In this document: positions 1 through 7,338 of the stretch, in pieces | How positions within the stretch are numbered: position 1 is the first letter of the stretch | How the letters are laid out: the number at the start of each line of letters is the position of its first letter | Assembly (NCBI GenBank): GCA_001801365.1 | Contig: MGXL01000045.1 | Coordinates: 12,410 to 19,747 of the forward strand | Direction of reading: 5' to 3' | Source: Gammaproteobacteria bacterium RBG_16_57_12 | GTDB taxonomy: Bacteria; Pseudomonadota; Gammaproteobacteria; RBG-16-57-12 | DNA: 7,338 bases | Position numbers and translations under genes: made by a program | The notes under the pieces: model-generated | Seen by the model: only the letters and a program-made list of their open reading frames with translations | Database searches by the model: none | What the model was told of the DNA's origin: nothing

Positions 1-373
1 CGAGGCCACGACGGCGCAGGTGGTCCGGCACATGATGGAGCAGGTGGTGGCCGAGGGCGGTACCGCCATGCAGGCCCGTATTCCCGGCTACACCGTGGCC
101 GGCAAGACCGGCACGATAAAAAAGGCCGGAGTAGGCGGTTACCAGGAAGATAAATATGTCTCGGTGTTTGCCGGCATGGCGCCGGCCAGCAAGCCGCGTC
201 TGGTGATGGTGGTGATGATCGACGAGCCTTCCGGTCGCGAATACTACGGCGGCGACGTGGCCGCGCCGGTATTTGCCAAAGCGATGGCCGGCGCCTTGCG
301 CATGCTCGATATCCCGCCCGATGACATCGCGTCCTTTGGTATGGAAATGGCTATGGCGGAGGAATCTCAATGA
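1..373 (+). CDS. ftsI: Peptidoglycan D,D-transpeptidase FtsI (PBP3), C-terminal fragment
   Basis: This is the last 123 codons of an open frame that enters from the left edge (first whole codon at 2) and stops with TGA at 371-373. FtsI is the septum-specific class B penicillin-binding protein that cross-links peptides of new glycan made by its partner FtsW, on the periplasmic side of the inner membrane. The fragment holds the third active-site motif of the transpeptidase fold, KTGT at 104-115. After it comes a stretch resembling recalled E. coli FtsI: AGMAPASKPR (FtsI has AGVAPASQPR), then YYGGDVAAPVF (YYGGAVSAPVF). The SxxK and SxN motifs, the membrane anchor and the pedestal domain lie outside the window. 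After the fold there is only a short acidic tail. Position directly before murE supports FtsI rather than PBP2 or a sporulation paralogue. Its stop overlaps the murE start in ATGA. Confidence 0.95.
   Translation, partial: EATTAQVVRHMMEQVVAEGGTAMQARIPGYTVAGKTGTIKKAGVGGYQEDKYVSVFAGMAPASKPRLVMVVMIDEPSGREYYGGDVAAPVFAKAMAGALRMLDIPPDDIASFGMEMAMAEESQ
358..363 (+). promoter_or_regulatory. Ribosome-binding site for murE
   Basis: GGAGGA lies inside the end of ftsI, six bases before the ATG at 370. This is good spacing and supports that start over the in-frame ATG at 388, which has no comparable upstream sequence. An ATG at 373 is also in frame and cannot be excluded. Confidence 0.75.
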
Positions 374-1881
374 TGGTGGCCCGACAGATGACGGATGCCT
401 GGCGACTGAGCGATCTGCTGCAGGGGATCGCCGTGCTGCCTCCCGCCGCCGATCGTAAAATCCTCGGCTTGAACATCGACAGCCGCAAGGTGCGCGCCGG
501 CGATCTGTTTATCGCCTGTACCGGCACCAAAACTCATGGCCGTGAATATATTTCACAGGCCGTGCAGAACGGCGCTCAGGCGGTGTTGCTGGAACGTGCT
601 GCCGACGTGGTTCCGGATGAGGCTGCCTTGCAGGCGCACTACGGTGTGCCGGTGATCACTGTGGTGGGTCTTGGTCGGCTTGTGAGTACCATCGCCGGGC
701 GCTTTTACGGCCATCCCAGCCTACAGATGACCCTGGTGGGCGTCACCGGCACCAATGGCAAGACCTCCTGCAGCCAGTTCATCGCCCAGGCCCTGAGTCA
801 TGACGAGCCCTGTGGTGTGATCGGCACCCTGGGTAACGGTCTGTTTGGGCAGCTGGCCGAAACCGGCCACACCACGCCCGACCCCGTCACCCTGCAGGCG
901 CTGCTGGTGGATTTTTACCGGGCCGGGGCGCGCCAGGCCGTCATGGAGGTGTCCTCCCACGGTCTGGAGCAGGGGCGTGTCGCGGGTCTGGCCTTCGATG
1001 TGGCGGTCTTCACAAATCTCAGCCGCGAGCATCTGGATTATCACGGCAACATGGCGGCCTACGGCCGGGCCAAACGTGCTTTATTCGAGATGCCGGGCCT
1101 GCAGTATGCCGTGATCAATCACGATGATGCCTACGGCCGGGAACTGCTGGCCTCGCTGCCGGTGGGCGTCAAGGCCATCAGCTATGGCCTGGATCTGGCG
1201 GGCAGGGCCATGATCCGGGGCGGTGAATTGCGCCTCTCCCGCCAGGGTCTCGCCATGAAGGTGGCGACCCCCTGGGGAGAAGGCCTGTTGCGCTCGACGC
1301 TGCTGGGCCGTTTCAATGCCAGCAACCTGCTGGCGGCGCTGGCGGTGCTGCTGGTGCTGGACATCCCGCTGACCCAGGCCTTGCAGCGCCTGTCCGGGGT
1401 GCGCACCGTGCCGGGACGCATGGAGGCCTATGGCGGCGATCAGCATCATCCCTTGGTGGTCGTGGATTATGCCCATACCCCCGATGCCCTGCAGCAGGTG
1501 CTGCTGGCCTTGCGCGAACATTGCAAGGGCGAGTTGTGGTGCGTATTCGGCTGCGGGGGCAATCGTGATAAGGGCAAGCGCCCGCAGATGGGGGAGATCG
1601 CCGCCCGCTGCGCCGATCGGATCATTATTACCGATGACAATCCGCGCCATGAAGATGCGGATGGTATTGTCGCCGATATCCTGGCCGGCATGGGCGAGTT
1701 CAAACCCGCGGTGATACGTGATCGTGCCGCCGCCATCCGTCAGGCCGTCAGCGCGGCCCGTCCCGAAGATGTGGTGCTGATCGCCGGCAAGGGACATGAG
1801 GATTACCAGCTGGTGGGTGATAGCAAACTGGCCTTTAGTGACAGCGCGCAGGTGCAGGCGCTGCTGCGGGGTGAGCCATGA
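370..1881 (+). CDS. murE: UDP-MurNAc-tripeptide synthetase MurE (meso-DAP adding)
   Basis: A cytoplasmic ATP-dependent amide ligase that adds the third stem-peptide residue to UDP-MurNAc-L-Ala-D-Glu. The 503 residues are close to E. coli MurE (495). The N-terminal UDP-substrate domain includes the DSRKVRAGDLF stretch near 37-47. The central domain has the P-loop GTNGKT (127-132), TTPDP (168-172), EVSSHGL (193-199) and the lysine expected to be carbamylated, K235 in the YGRAKRALF stretch. The C-terminal domain has DYAHTPDAL (366-374), DNPRHED (423-429) and GKGHEDYQ (473-480). DNPR is the known signature of meso-diaminopimelate-adding MurE; lysine-adding enzymes differ here, so meso-DAP is inferred as substrate. 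The ATG at 370 overlaps the ftsI stop, and the TGA overlaps the murF start by four bases, which suggests coupled translation. No frame damage is seen. Confidence 0.97.
   Translation: MMVARQMTDAWRLSDLLQGIAVLPPAADRKILGLNIDSRKVRAGDLFIACTGTKTHGREYISQAVQNGAQAVLLERAADVVPDEAALQAHYGVPVITVVGLGRLVSTIAGRFYGHPSLQMTLVGVTGTNGKTSCSQFIAQALSHDEPCGVIGTLGNGLFGQLAETGHTTPDPVTLQALLVDFYRAGARQAVMEVSSHGLEQGRVAGLAFDVAVFTNLSREHLDYHGNMAAYGRAKRALFEMPGLQYAVINHDDAYGRELLASLPVGVKAISYGLDLAGRAMIRGGELRLSRQGLAMKVATPWGEGLLRSTLLGRFNASNLLAALAVLLVLDIPLTQALQRLSGVRTVPGRMEAYGGDQHHPLVVVDYAHTPDALQQVLLALREHCKGELWCVFGCGGNRDKGKRPQMGEIAARCADRIIITDDNPRHEDADGIVADILAGMGEFKPAVIRDRAAAIRQAVSAARPEDVVLIAGKGHEDYQLVGDSKLAFSDSAQVQALLRGEP
1868..1874 (+). 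promoter_or_regulatory. Ribosome-binding site for murF
   Basis: GGGGTGA ends three bases before the murF ATG. It can pair with the anti-Shine-Dalgarno sequence in the register of an extended AGGAGGTGA site. It is weaker than the sites for murE, mraY and ftsW, so murF may depend more on coupling through the ATGA overlap; that is inference. Confidence 0.5.
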
Positions 1882-3240
1882 ACGTGCCGCTGACCCTGTC
1901 TCTCCAGCAGGCGGCGCAGGCCATGACCGGCACGCTGTACGGACCCGATGCCCGCTTTGCGCAGGTCAGCACCGATACGCGCACCCTCGCGGGCGGCGAG
2001 CTGTTCATCGCCCTGCGCGGGGAGCGCTTCGACGGCCATGAATATATTGCGCAGGCCGCCGGGGCCGGCGCCGTGGCCGTGGTGGTGGATCATCGCATGG
2101 ATAACCCCCTGCCGCAGATCGTGGTGCAGGATACCCGCCTGGCCCTGGGCCGTCTGGCGAATGCCTGGCGTAAGAGTCTGAAGGTATCCGTGGTGGCCGT
2201 GACCGGCAGCAATGGCAAGACCACCACCAAGGAAATGCTGGCGGCGATACTGGGCACGGCCGGGCCGGTGCTGGCGACGCAAGGAAATCTGAACAACAAT
2301 ATCGGCGTACCACTCACCCTGCTGCGCCTGCAACCGGAACACTGTTATGCCGTCATCGAAATGGGCGCCAATCATCACGGCGAAATCGCCTATCTGACGA
2401 ATCTGACCCAGCCCGATGTGGCCATGATCACCAATGCCAGCACCGCGCATCTGGCCGGCTTTGGCGATGTGCAGGGTGTGGCCCGCGCCAAGGGCGAGAT
2501 CTACCAGGGCCTGGATGAGGCCGGCGTGGCGGTAGTCAACGCCGATGATGCCCATGCCGGGCTGTGGCAGCAGCTGGCCCATGGTCACTGCACCCTGTGT
2601 TTCGGCCTGGACCAGCCGGCGGACGTGACCGCGAGCTGGGAAGGCGATGCCGCCGGCAGCCGGGTGCGGCTGCACGCCGGCGACAGCCACATCGACATTC
2701 AGCTCCCCTTGCCGGGCCGGCACAACGTGCTCAATGCCCTGGGCGCGGCCACCGCCGCCCTGGCGTTGGGCATCGACTTGCCCTCGATCAAACGGGGTCT
2801 GGAAGGCATGCGCGCCGTTCCCGGCCGCGTGCAGCGCAAGGCCGGCATCCATGGCAGCGCGATCATCGACGATACCTACAATGCCAATCCCGCTTCATTG
2901 AATGCGGCGCTGGCCGTGCTGGCGGACTGCCCGGGCGAGAAATACCTGGCCCTGGGCGATATGGGCGAGCTGGGCGAGCAGGCGTCACAGTTTCATGAAA
3001 TGGCCGGAAAACAGGCCCGCCTGGCTGGGGTGGACCGGCTGTATGCCACCGGCGCGCTGAGCCGTGCGGCCGTGGCGGCCTTCGGCGGGCAGGGGCGCCA
3101 TTTCGCGTCGCAGGGCGAGATGATCGCCGCCTTGCGCCAGGATCTGCATGCGCAGGCCACGCTGCTGGTGAAGGGATCCCGCGCCAGTCATATGGAGCGG
3201 GTGGTACAGGCCTTGTCACAGGAACAGGAGGCCGCCGGGC

Positions 3241-3260
<20 letters not shown>
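1878..3260 (+). CDS. murF: UDP-MurNAc-tripeptide:D-Ala-D-Ala ligase MurF
   Basis: MurF adds the D-Ala-D-Ala dipeptide to UDP-MurNAc-tripeptide using ATP, the last cytoplasmic step in building the pentapeptide precursor. At 460 residues it is close to E. coli MurF (452). The N-terminal domain contains [25 protein letters not shown] (31-55, matching TTDTR...LFVALKGERFDAHD in recalled E. coli MurF). The ATP domain has [11 protein letters not shown] (109-119), [10 protein letters not shown] (137-146) and [10 protein letters not shown] (161-170), the last two being MurF-type motifs. The C-terminal domain has [11 protein letters not shown] (331-341), ALGDMGELG (358-366) and [10 protein letters not shown] (431-440). 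The start at 1878 overlaps the murE stop (ATGA). Its final 20 bases overlap the start of mraY in another frame. The gene looks intact. Confidence 0.97.
3226..3231 (+). promoter_or_regulatory. Ribosome-binding site for mraY
   Basis: A perfect AGGAGG, nine bases before the mraY ATG and inside the end of murF. It fixes the mraY start at 3241 even though this overlaps murF by 20 bases. Confidence 0.8.
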
Positions 3261-4321
<1,061 letters not shown>

Positions 4322-4323
<2 letters not shown>

Positions 4324-4327
4324 GGGA
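4322..4327 (+). promoter_or_regulatory. Ribosome-binding site for murD
   Basis: GAGGGA begins within the mraY stop codon and ends six bases before the ATG at 4334. An in-frame ATG at 4340 would be 12 bases away, so 4334 is preferred. This 10-base gap is the only non-coding DNA between genes in the window, and it has no room for a promoter or terminator. Confidence 0.6.
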
Positions 4328-4333
4328 TCGCGC

Positions 4334-5689
4334 ATGACCATGGCCACATCCAGACAATCACAAGCCGCCGAGCGCACCCTGATCGTGGGGCTGGGCAAGA
4401 GCGGTTTGTCATGTGTGCGTTTTCTGGTCGCGCGCGGCGAAAAGGTGGCGGTGACCGATACCCGCATCAATCCGCCGGCGCTGGCGACCCTGCGCGAGGA
4501 GTTTCCGGATGTGCCGGTGTTTGTCGGCGGTTTTGAGGCCGGTGTTTTCCATGCCGCGACCCGGCTGGTGGTCAGCCCCGGCGTTTCGCTGAAGGTGCCG
4601 GAGATCGCCGAGGCCATCGCCAGCGGCATCCCGGTGCTGGGTGATATCGAACTGTTCGCCCGTCAAGCCGATGCGCCGGTGGTGGCTGTGACCGGCGCCA
4701 ATGGCAAGAGCACGGTGACCACGCTGGTGGGTGAAATGGCCAGGCGCTGTTTCAAGGATGTGCGTGTCGGCGGCAACCTGGGCACGCCAGCCCTGGAGCT
4801 GCTGGGCGGCGAGGCCCCCGACCTGTACGTGCTGGAATTATCCAGTTTTCAACTGGAGACACTGGTATCGCTGAACGCCAGGGTGGCGACGGTATTGAAT
4901 ATCACGCCGGATCATATGGACCGCTATGCGAGCGTGGCGGAATACGCCGCCGCCAAGCAGCGGATCTTTGCCGGTGACGGGGTGATGGTGCTCAATGCCG
5001 ATGATCCCCTGGTGACTGCCATGGCCGAGCCGGGCCGTCGTGTCATCTATTTCGGTCAGGGTGAACCGGCCAATGGTCATTACGGGTTGCGCCGTCACGA
5101 GGGCGAAGAATGGCTGGCCCAGGGCAAACAACTGTTGCTGCCCGCATCCAAATTGCGGCTGTTCGGACGACACAACATCGCCAATGTGCTGGCGGCCCTG
5201 GCCATGGGTGAGGCGCTGGGACTGGCGATGACCCAGATGCTGGCCGCGGCGCGTGAATTCAGCGGCCTACCCCATCGTTGCCAATGGGTGGCGGAACAGG
5301 ATGGCGTGACCTGGTACAACGATTCCAAGGGGACTAATGTGGGTGCGGCCATGGCGGCGATCCAGGGATTGCCGGGCAAGGTGATCTGGATCGGCGGCGG
5401 GGAAGGCAAGGGCGCCGATTTCACCCCACTGCGGGACGTGATGAAGGGCAAGGTGAGCGCCGCGATCCTGATCGGCCGTGATGCACCGCTGATCGAGGCG
5501 GCGCTGCGCGGCGTGGTGCCCATCCATCATGCGCCGGACATGGCGGCAGCCGTGGCCAAGGCCGGGGAACTGGCCCAGGTGGGCGACAACGTGCTGTTGT
5601 CTCCGGCCTGTGCGAGCTTCGACATGTTCACCGACTACCAGGACCGCGGCAATGTCTTTGTGCGCGAAGTGCGGAGGTTGCCGGCATGA
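4334..5689 (+). CDS. murD: UDP-MurNAc-L-Ala:D-glutamate ligase MurD
   Basis: MurD adds D-glutamate to UDP-MurNAc-L-Ala in the cytoplasm, using ATP. The 451 residues compare with about 438 in E. coli; the extra residues fit a short N-terminal extension (about 14 residues before TLIVGLGKSG). That Rossmann-like UDP-binding stretch (15-24) and VSPGVS (80-85) mark the MurD N-domain. The ATP domain has TGANGKST (120-127), NLGTPAL (148-154), ELSSFQLE (168-175), NITPDHMDRY (189-198) and K208, expected to be carbamylated. The C-terminal part has GRHNIAN (278-284), YNDSKGTN (328-335), GGGEGKGADF (354-363) and SPACASFDMF (423-432). All are typical of MurD rather than MurC, E or F. Its TGA overlaps the ftsW start in ATGA. 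It is the third Mur ligase paralogue in the window, and no lesion is seen. Confidence 0.97.
   Translation: MTMATSRQSQAAERTLIVGLGKSGLSCVRFLVARGEKVAVTDTRINPPALATLREEFPDVPVFVGGFEAGVFHAATRLVVSPGVSLKVPEIAEAIASGIPVLGDIELFARQADAPVVAVTGANGKSTVTTLVGEMARRCFKDVRVGGNLGTPALELLGGEAPDLYVLELSSFQLETLVSLNARVATVLNITPDHMDRYASVAEYAAAKQRIFAGDGVMVLNADDPLVTAMAEPGRRVIYFGQGEPANGHYGLRRHEGEEWLAQGKQLLLPASKLRLFGRHNIANVLAALAMGEALGLAMTQMLAAAREFSGLPHRCQWVAEQDGVTWYNDSKGTNVGAAMAAIQGLPGKVIWIGGGEGKGADFTPLRDVMKGKVSAAILIGRDAPLIEAALRGVVPIHHAPDMAAAVAKAGELAQVGDNVLLSPACASFDMFTDYQDRGNVFVREVRRLPA
5673..5678 (+). promoter_or_regulatory. Ribosome-binding site for ftsW
   Basis: GGAGGT, seven bases before the ftsW ATG and inside the last codons of murD. 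Strength and spacing support the start at 5686, which overlaps the murD stop by four bases. Confidence 0.75.
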
Positions 5690-6882
5690 CCACCGCCATT
5701 CCGGCACTGCATCGTCGTCAGGAGCATCAGCGTAGCGCCGGCGTCCGGGCGCCCGCCATTGACACCTGGCTGGTGGGTACGGCGCTGCTGCTGCTGGTGC
5801 TGGGTGTGCTGATGGTGTTTTCCGCCTCCATCAGTATCGCCGATCGCCAGATGGGCCAGCCGACCTATTACCTGTTGCGCCAGAGTACCTATGTCCTGCT
5901 AGGGCTGTTGCTGGCGGGCATCACCGCGCTTCTGCCCCTGCGGCTCTGGCAAAAGGCCGCTGCCATGTTACTGATGTGCGGCTTCTGTCTGCTGGTGCTG
6001 GTGCTGATCCCGGGGATCGGCCGCGCCGTGAACGGCAGTTACCGCTGGATCATGCTGGGGGTGGTGAATCTGCAGGTCTCCGAACTGGTGAAGCTGTTTG
6101 TGGTGATTTATCTGGCCGACTATCTGGTGCGCCGTGGTGATGAAGTGCGCAGCTCAGCCAGGGGTTTTTTCAAACCGATGCTGCTTCTGTCCCTGCTCGG
6201 GGTGCTGCTGATGCTGGAGCCCGATTTCGGCGCCACGGTGGTCATGGTCGCGACAGCGCTGGGCATGATGTTCCTTGGCGGGGCGCGCTTGTGGCAATTC
6301 CTGGCTTTGATCATGCTGGTATTGGCATCCCTTGCCGCCCTGGCGGTTTTTTCACCCTACCGGTTACAACGCCTGACCGGCTTCCTGGATCCGTGGGCGG
6401 ATCCTTTTAACAGCGGTTTCCAGCTGACCCAGGCCCTGATCGCCTTTGGCCGCGGCGAATGGTTCGGCGTGGGCCTGGGCGGCAGCATCCAGAAACTGTT
6501 TTACCTGCCGGAGGCGCATACCGATTTCGTCTTCGCCGTGCTGGCCGAAGAACTGGGGCTGGTGGGCGCGGTCAGCGTCATCGCCCTGTTCACGGTGATG
6601 ATCTGGCGCGCCTTTGCGATCGGCAGGCTGGCGGAGCGCGCCGGCCAGGCCTTCGCCGCCTATCTCGCCTACGGCCTGGGGCTGTGGATCGGCCTGCAGG
6701 CCTACATCAATATTGGCGTCAACATGGGCGTGCTGCCGACCAAGGGCCTGACCCTGCCGCTGATGAGTTACGGCGGCAGCAGTATCGTGGTGATGTGCAT
6801 CGCCGTGGCCCTGTTGCAACGGGTTTATCATGAAGCGAAGGAACATGCTTCTTCTGCAAGAAGCCAGGGGAGAGGATCGTGA
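5686..6882 (+). CDS. ftsW: Septal peptidoglycan glycosyltransferase FtsW (SEDS family)
   Basis: FtsW is a polytopic inner-membrane protein that polymerises lipid II into glycan at the division septum, in complex with FtsI, whose gene end opens this window. It has 398 residues against about 414 in E. coli. A cytoplasmic N-terminus of about 26 residues, rich in Arg and His, precedes the first membrane segment (about 28-48); around ten hydrophobic segments follow. SEDS signatures are AVNGSYRW (114-121), LEPDFG (177-182), FLDPWADPFNSGFQ (233-246), and LPEAHTDFVFAVLAEELG (274-291). D280 in that last stretch aligns with the aspartate essential in E. coli FtsW (D297). NIGVNMGVLPTKGLTLP (342-358) and SYGGSS (361-366) lie near the C-terminus. 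The dcw context and SEDS motifs favour FtsW over RodA. The last 17 or so residues are a polar tail whose DNA contains the murG ribosome-binding site and a hairpin. Confidence 0.96.
   Translation: MTTAIPALHRRQEHQRSAGVRAPAIDTWLVGTALLLLVLGVLMVFSASISIADRQMGQPTYYLLRQSTYVLLGLLLAGITALLPLRLWQKAAAMLLMCGFCLLVLVLIPGIGRAVNGSYRWIMLGVVNLQVSELVKLFVVIYLADYLVRRGDEVRSSARGFFKPMLLLSLLGVLLMLEPDFGATVVMVATALGMMFLGGARLWQFLALIMLVLASLAALAVFSPYRLQRLTGFLDPWADPFNSGFQLTQALIAFGRGEWFGVGLGGSIQKLFYLPEAHTDFVFAVLAEELGLVGAVSVIALFTVMIWRAFAIGRLAERAGQAFAAYLAYGLGLWIGLQAYINIGVNMGVLPTKGLTLPLMSYGGSSIVVMCIAVALLQRVYHEAKEHASSARSQGRGS
6847..6864 (+). other. Perfect inverted repeat (hairpin) before the murG ribosome-binding site
   Basis: GCTTCTT (6847-6853), a four-base loop CTGC, and AAGAAGC (6858-6864) form a perfect 7-bp stem. 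It lies in the codons for the variable FtsW tail and ends one base before the AG-rich murG ribosome-binding site. No T run follows, so it is not an ordinary intrinsic terminator. Whether it folds or matters in vivo cannot be told from sequence. Confidence 0.5.
6866..6876 (+). promoter_or_regulatory. Ribosome-binding region for murG
   Basis: AGGGGAGAGGA lies in the last codons of ftsW. Its GGGGAG part is nine bases and its AGAGGA part five bases before the ATG at 6882. The adjacent in-frame GTG at 6879 is possible but would sit only two bases after AGAGGA, so ATG is preferred. Confidence 0.65.
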
Positions 6883-7338
6883 TGAGTAGAACTACCCCCT
6901 CCACTCGTCCGATCCTCATCATGGCTGGCGGGACCGGCGGGCATGTGTTTCCCGCCATGGCCGTGGCGCAATATCTGCGCCGGCAGGGCGTGGAGGTGCG
7001 CTGGCTCGGCACCCGGCGCGGCCTGGAGGCGGAGGTGGTGCCGGCGGCCGGTTTTGAAATCAGCTTCATCAGCATCGGCGGACTGCGCGGCAAGGGCGTA
7101 CTGAGCTGGGTGCTGGCGCCCGCCAAGCTGCTGCACGCCATGTGGCAGGCGCTGCGTATCATCGCGCGCCTCCAGCCGGCGGCGGTGCTGGGCGTCGGTG
7201 GTTTTGTCACCGGCCCCGGCGGCGTGGTGAGCCGCATGCTGGGCAAGCCGCTGGTGATCCACGAACAGAATGCCATTGCCGGGCTGACCAATCGCTGGCT
7301 GTCGTGCATCGCCAGCCGCGTGCTGGAGGCCTTTCCCG
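6882..7338 (+). CDS. murG: UDP-GlcNAc:lipid I N-acetylglucosaminyltransferase MurG, N-terminal fragment
   Basis: The frame is open from ATG 6882 through the right edge: 152 whole codons of a protein usually about 355 residues long. MurG is a peripheral GT-B glycosyltransferase on the inner face of the cytoplasmic membrane; it adds GlcNAc from UDP-GlcNAc to lipid I to form lipid II. The fragment is the N-terminal, lipid I-binding domain. It has the glycine-rich loop MAGGTGGHVFPAMAVA (14-29, including the conserved H21), VRWLGT (39-44), GLRGKG (67-72), the second glycine-rich loop GVGGFVTGPGG (104-114), HEQNAIAGLTN (127-137) and AFP at the cut edge. The order matches recalled E. coli MurG closely. 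The ATG shares one base with the ftsW stop (TGATG). The UDP-GlcNAc-binding C-terminal domain is outside the window. Confidence 0.97.
   Translation, partial: MSRTTPSTRPILIMAGGTGGHVFPAMAVAQYLRRQGVEVRWLGTRRGLEAEVVPAAGFEISFISIGGLRGKGVLSWVLAPAKLLHAMWQALRIIARLQPAAVLGVGGFVTGPGGVVSRMLGKPLVIHEQNAIAGLTNRWLSCIASRVLEAFP

Noticed and set aside
1081..1797. Antisense open frame (238 codons) opposite murE
   Set aside because: It is in register with murE codons and has a His/Gln/Gly-rich translation with no motif. It is a shadow frame.
1803..2852. Antisense open frame (349 codons) opposite murF
   Set aside because: Same cause: it is in codon register with murF and reflects avoidance of TTA, CTA and TCA. The composition is unlike a real protein and no family is recognisable.
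4324..4333. mraY-murD gap as a possible promoter or terminator site
   Set aside because: Ten bases are too few for either, and they are occupied by the murD ribosome-binding site.
6364..6846. Antisense open frame (160 codons) opposite ftsW
   Set aside because: It is in register with ftsW codons and has a His/Gln-rich translation. It is a shadow of a well-conserved gene.
6719..7309. Antisense open frame (196 codons) opposite the ftsW/murG junction
   Set aside because: It lies opposite clear FtsW and MurG coding sequence, shows no recognisable domain, and has no convincing independent start signal.

Overview
This window is an uninterrupted stretch of the division and cell wall (dcw) cluster of a GC-rich, Gram-negative bacterium. 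Seven genes lie head to tail on the + strand in the order ftsI (3' end) - murE - murF - mraY - murD - ftsW - murG (5' end). That is the order found in Escherichia coli and many other gammaproteobacteria. MraY has the same length as recalled E. coli MraY (360 aa) and similar sequence throughout, and MurE carries the DNPR motif of meso-diaminopimelate-adding enzymes. A non-enteric gammaproteobacterium is therefore the best guess; nothing here fixes genus or species.

Layout: 1-373 is the transpeptidase C-terminus of the septal penicillin-binding protein FtsI. 370-1881 (MurE), 1878-3260 (MurF) and 4334-5689 (MurD) are three paralogous ATP-dependent Mur ligases. 3241-4323 is MraY, the membrane translocase that makes lipid I. 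5686-6882 is FtsW, the SEDS glycan polymerase of the septum. 6882-7338 is the N-terminal part of MurG, which makes lipid II; it runs off the window. There is almost no non-coding DNA: four junctions overlap by 1-4 bases, murF/mraY overlap by 20 bases, and only 10 bases separate mraY from murD. No stretch without a gene approaches 300 bases.

The genes form one pathway. In the cytoplasm MurD, MurE and MurF add D-Glu, meso-DAP (predicted) and D-Ala-D-Ala to UDP-MurNAc-L-Ala. MraY moves the phospho-MurNAc-pentapeptide to undecaprenyl phosphate, and MurG adds GlcNAc to give lipid II. FtsW polymerises it and FtsI cross-links it at the division site. The overlapping starts and stops, most with a Shine-Dalgarno sequence inside the upstream gene, suggest one polycistronic, translationally coupled transcript.

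I see no mobile element, CRISPR array, tRNA/rRNA, phage gene or inserted accessory gene, and no evidence of a previously undescribed system. The items worth a second look are small: a perfect 7-bp hairpin just before the murG ribosome-binding site, a short hairpin plus T run inside ftsW, and a slippery A-AAA-AAG heptamer in ftsI that is probably chance.
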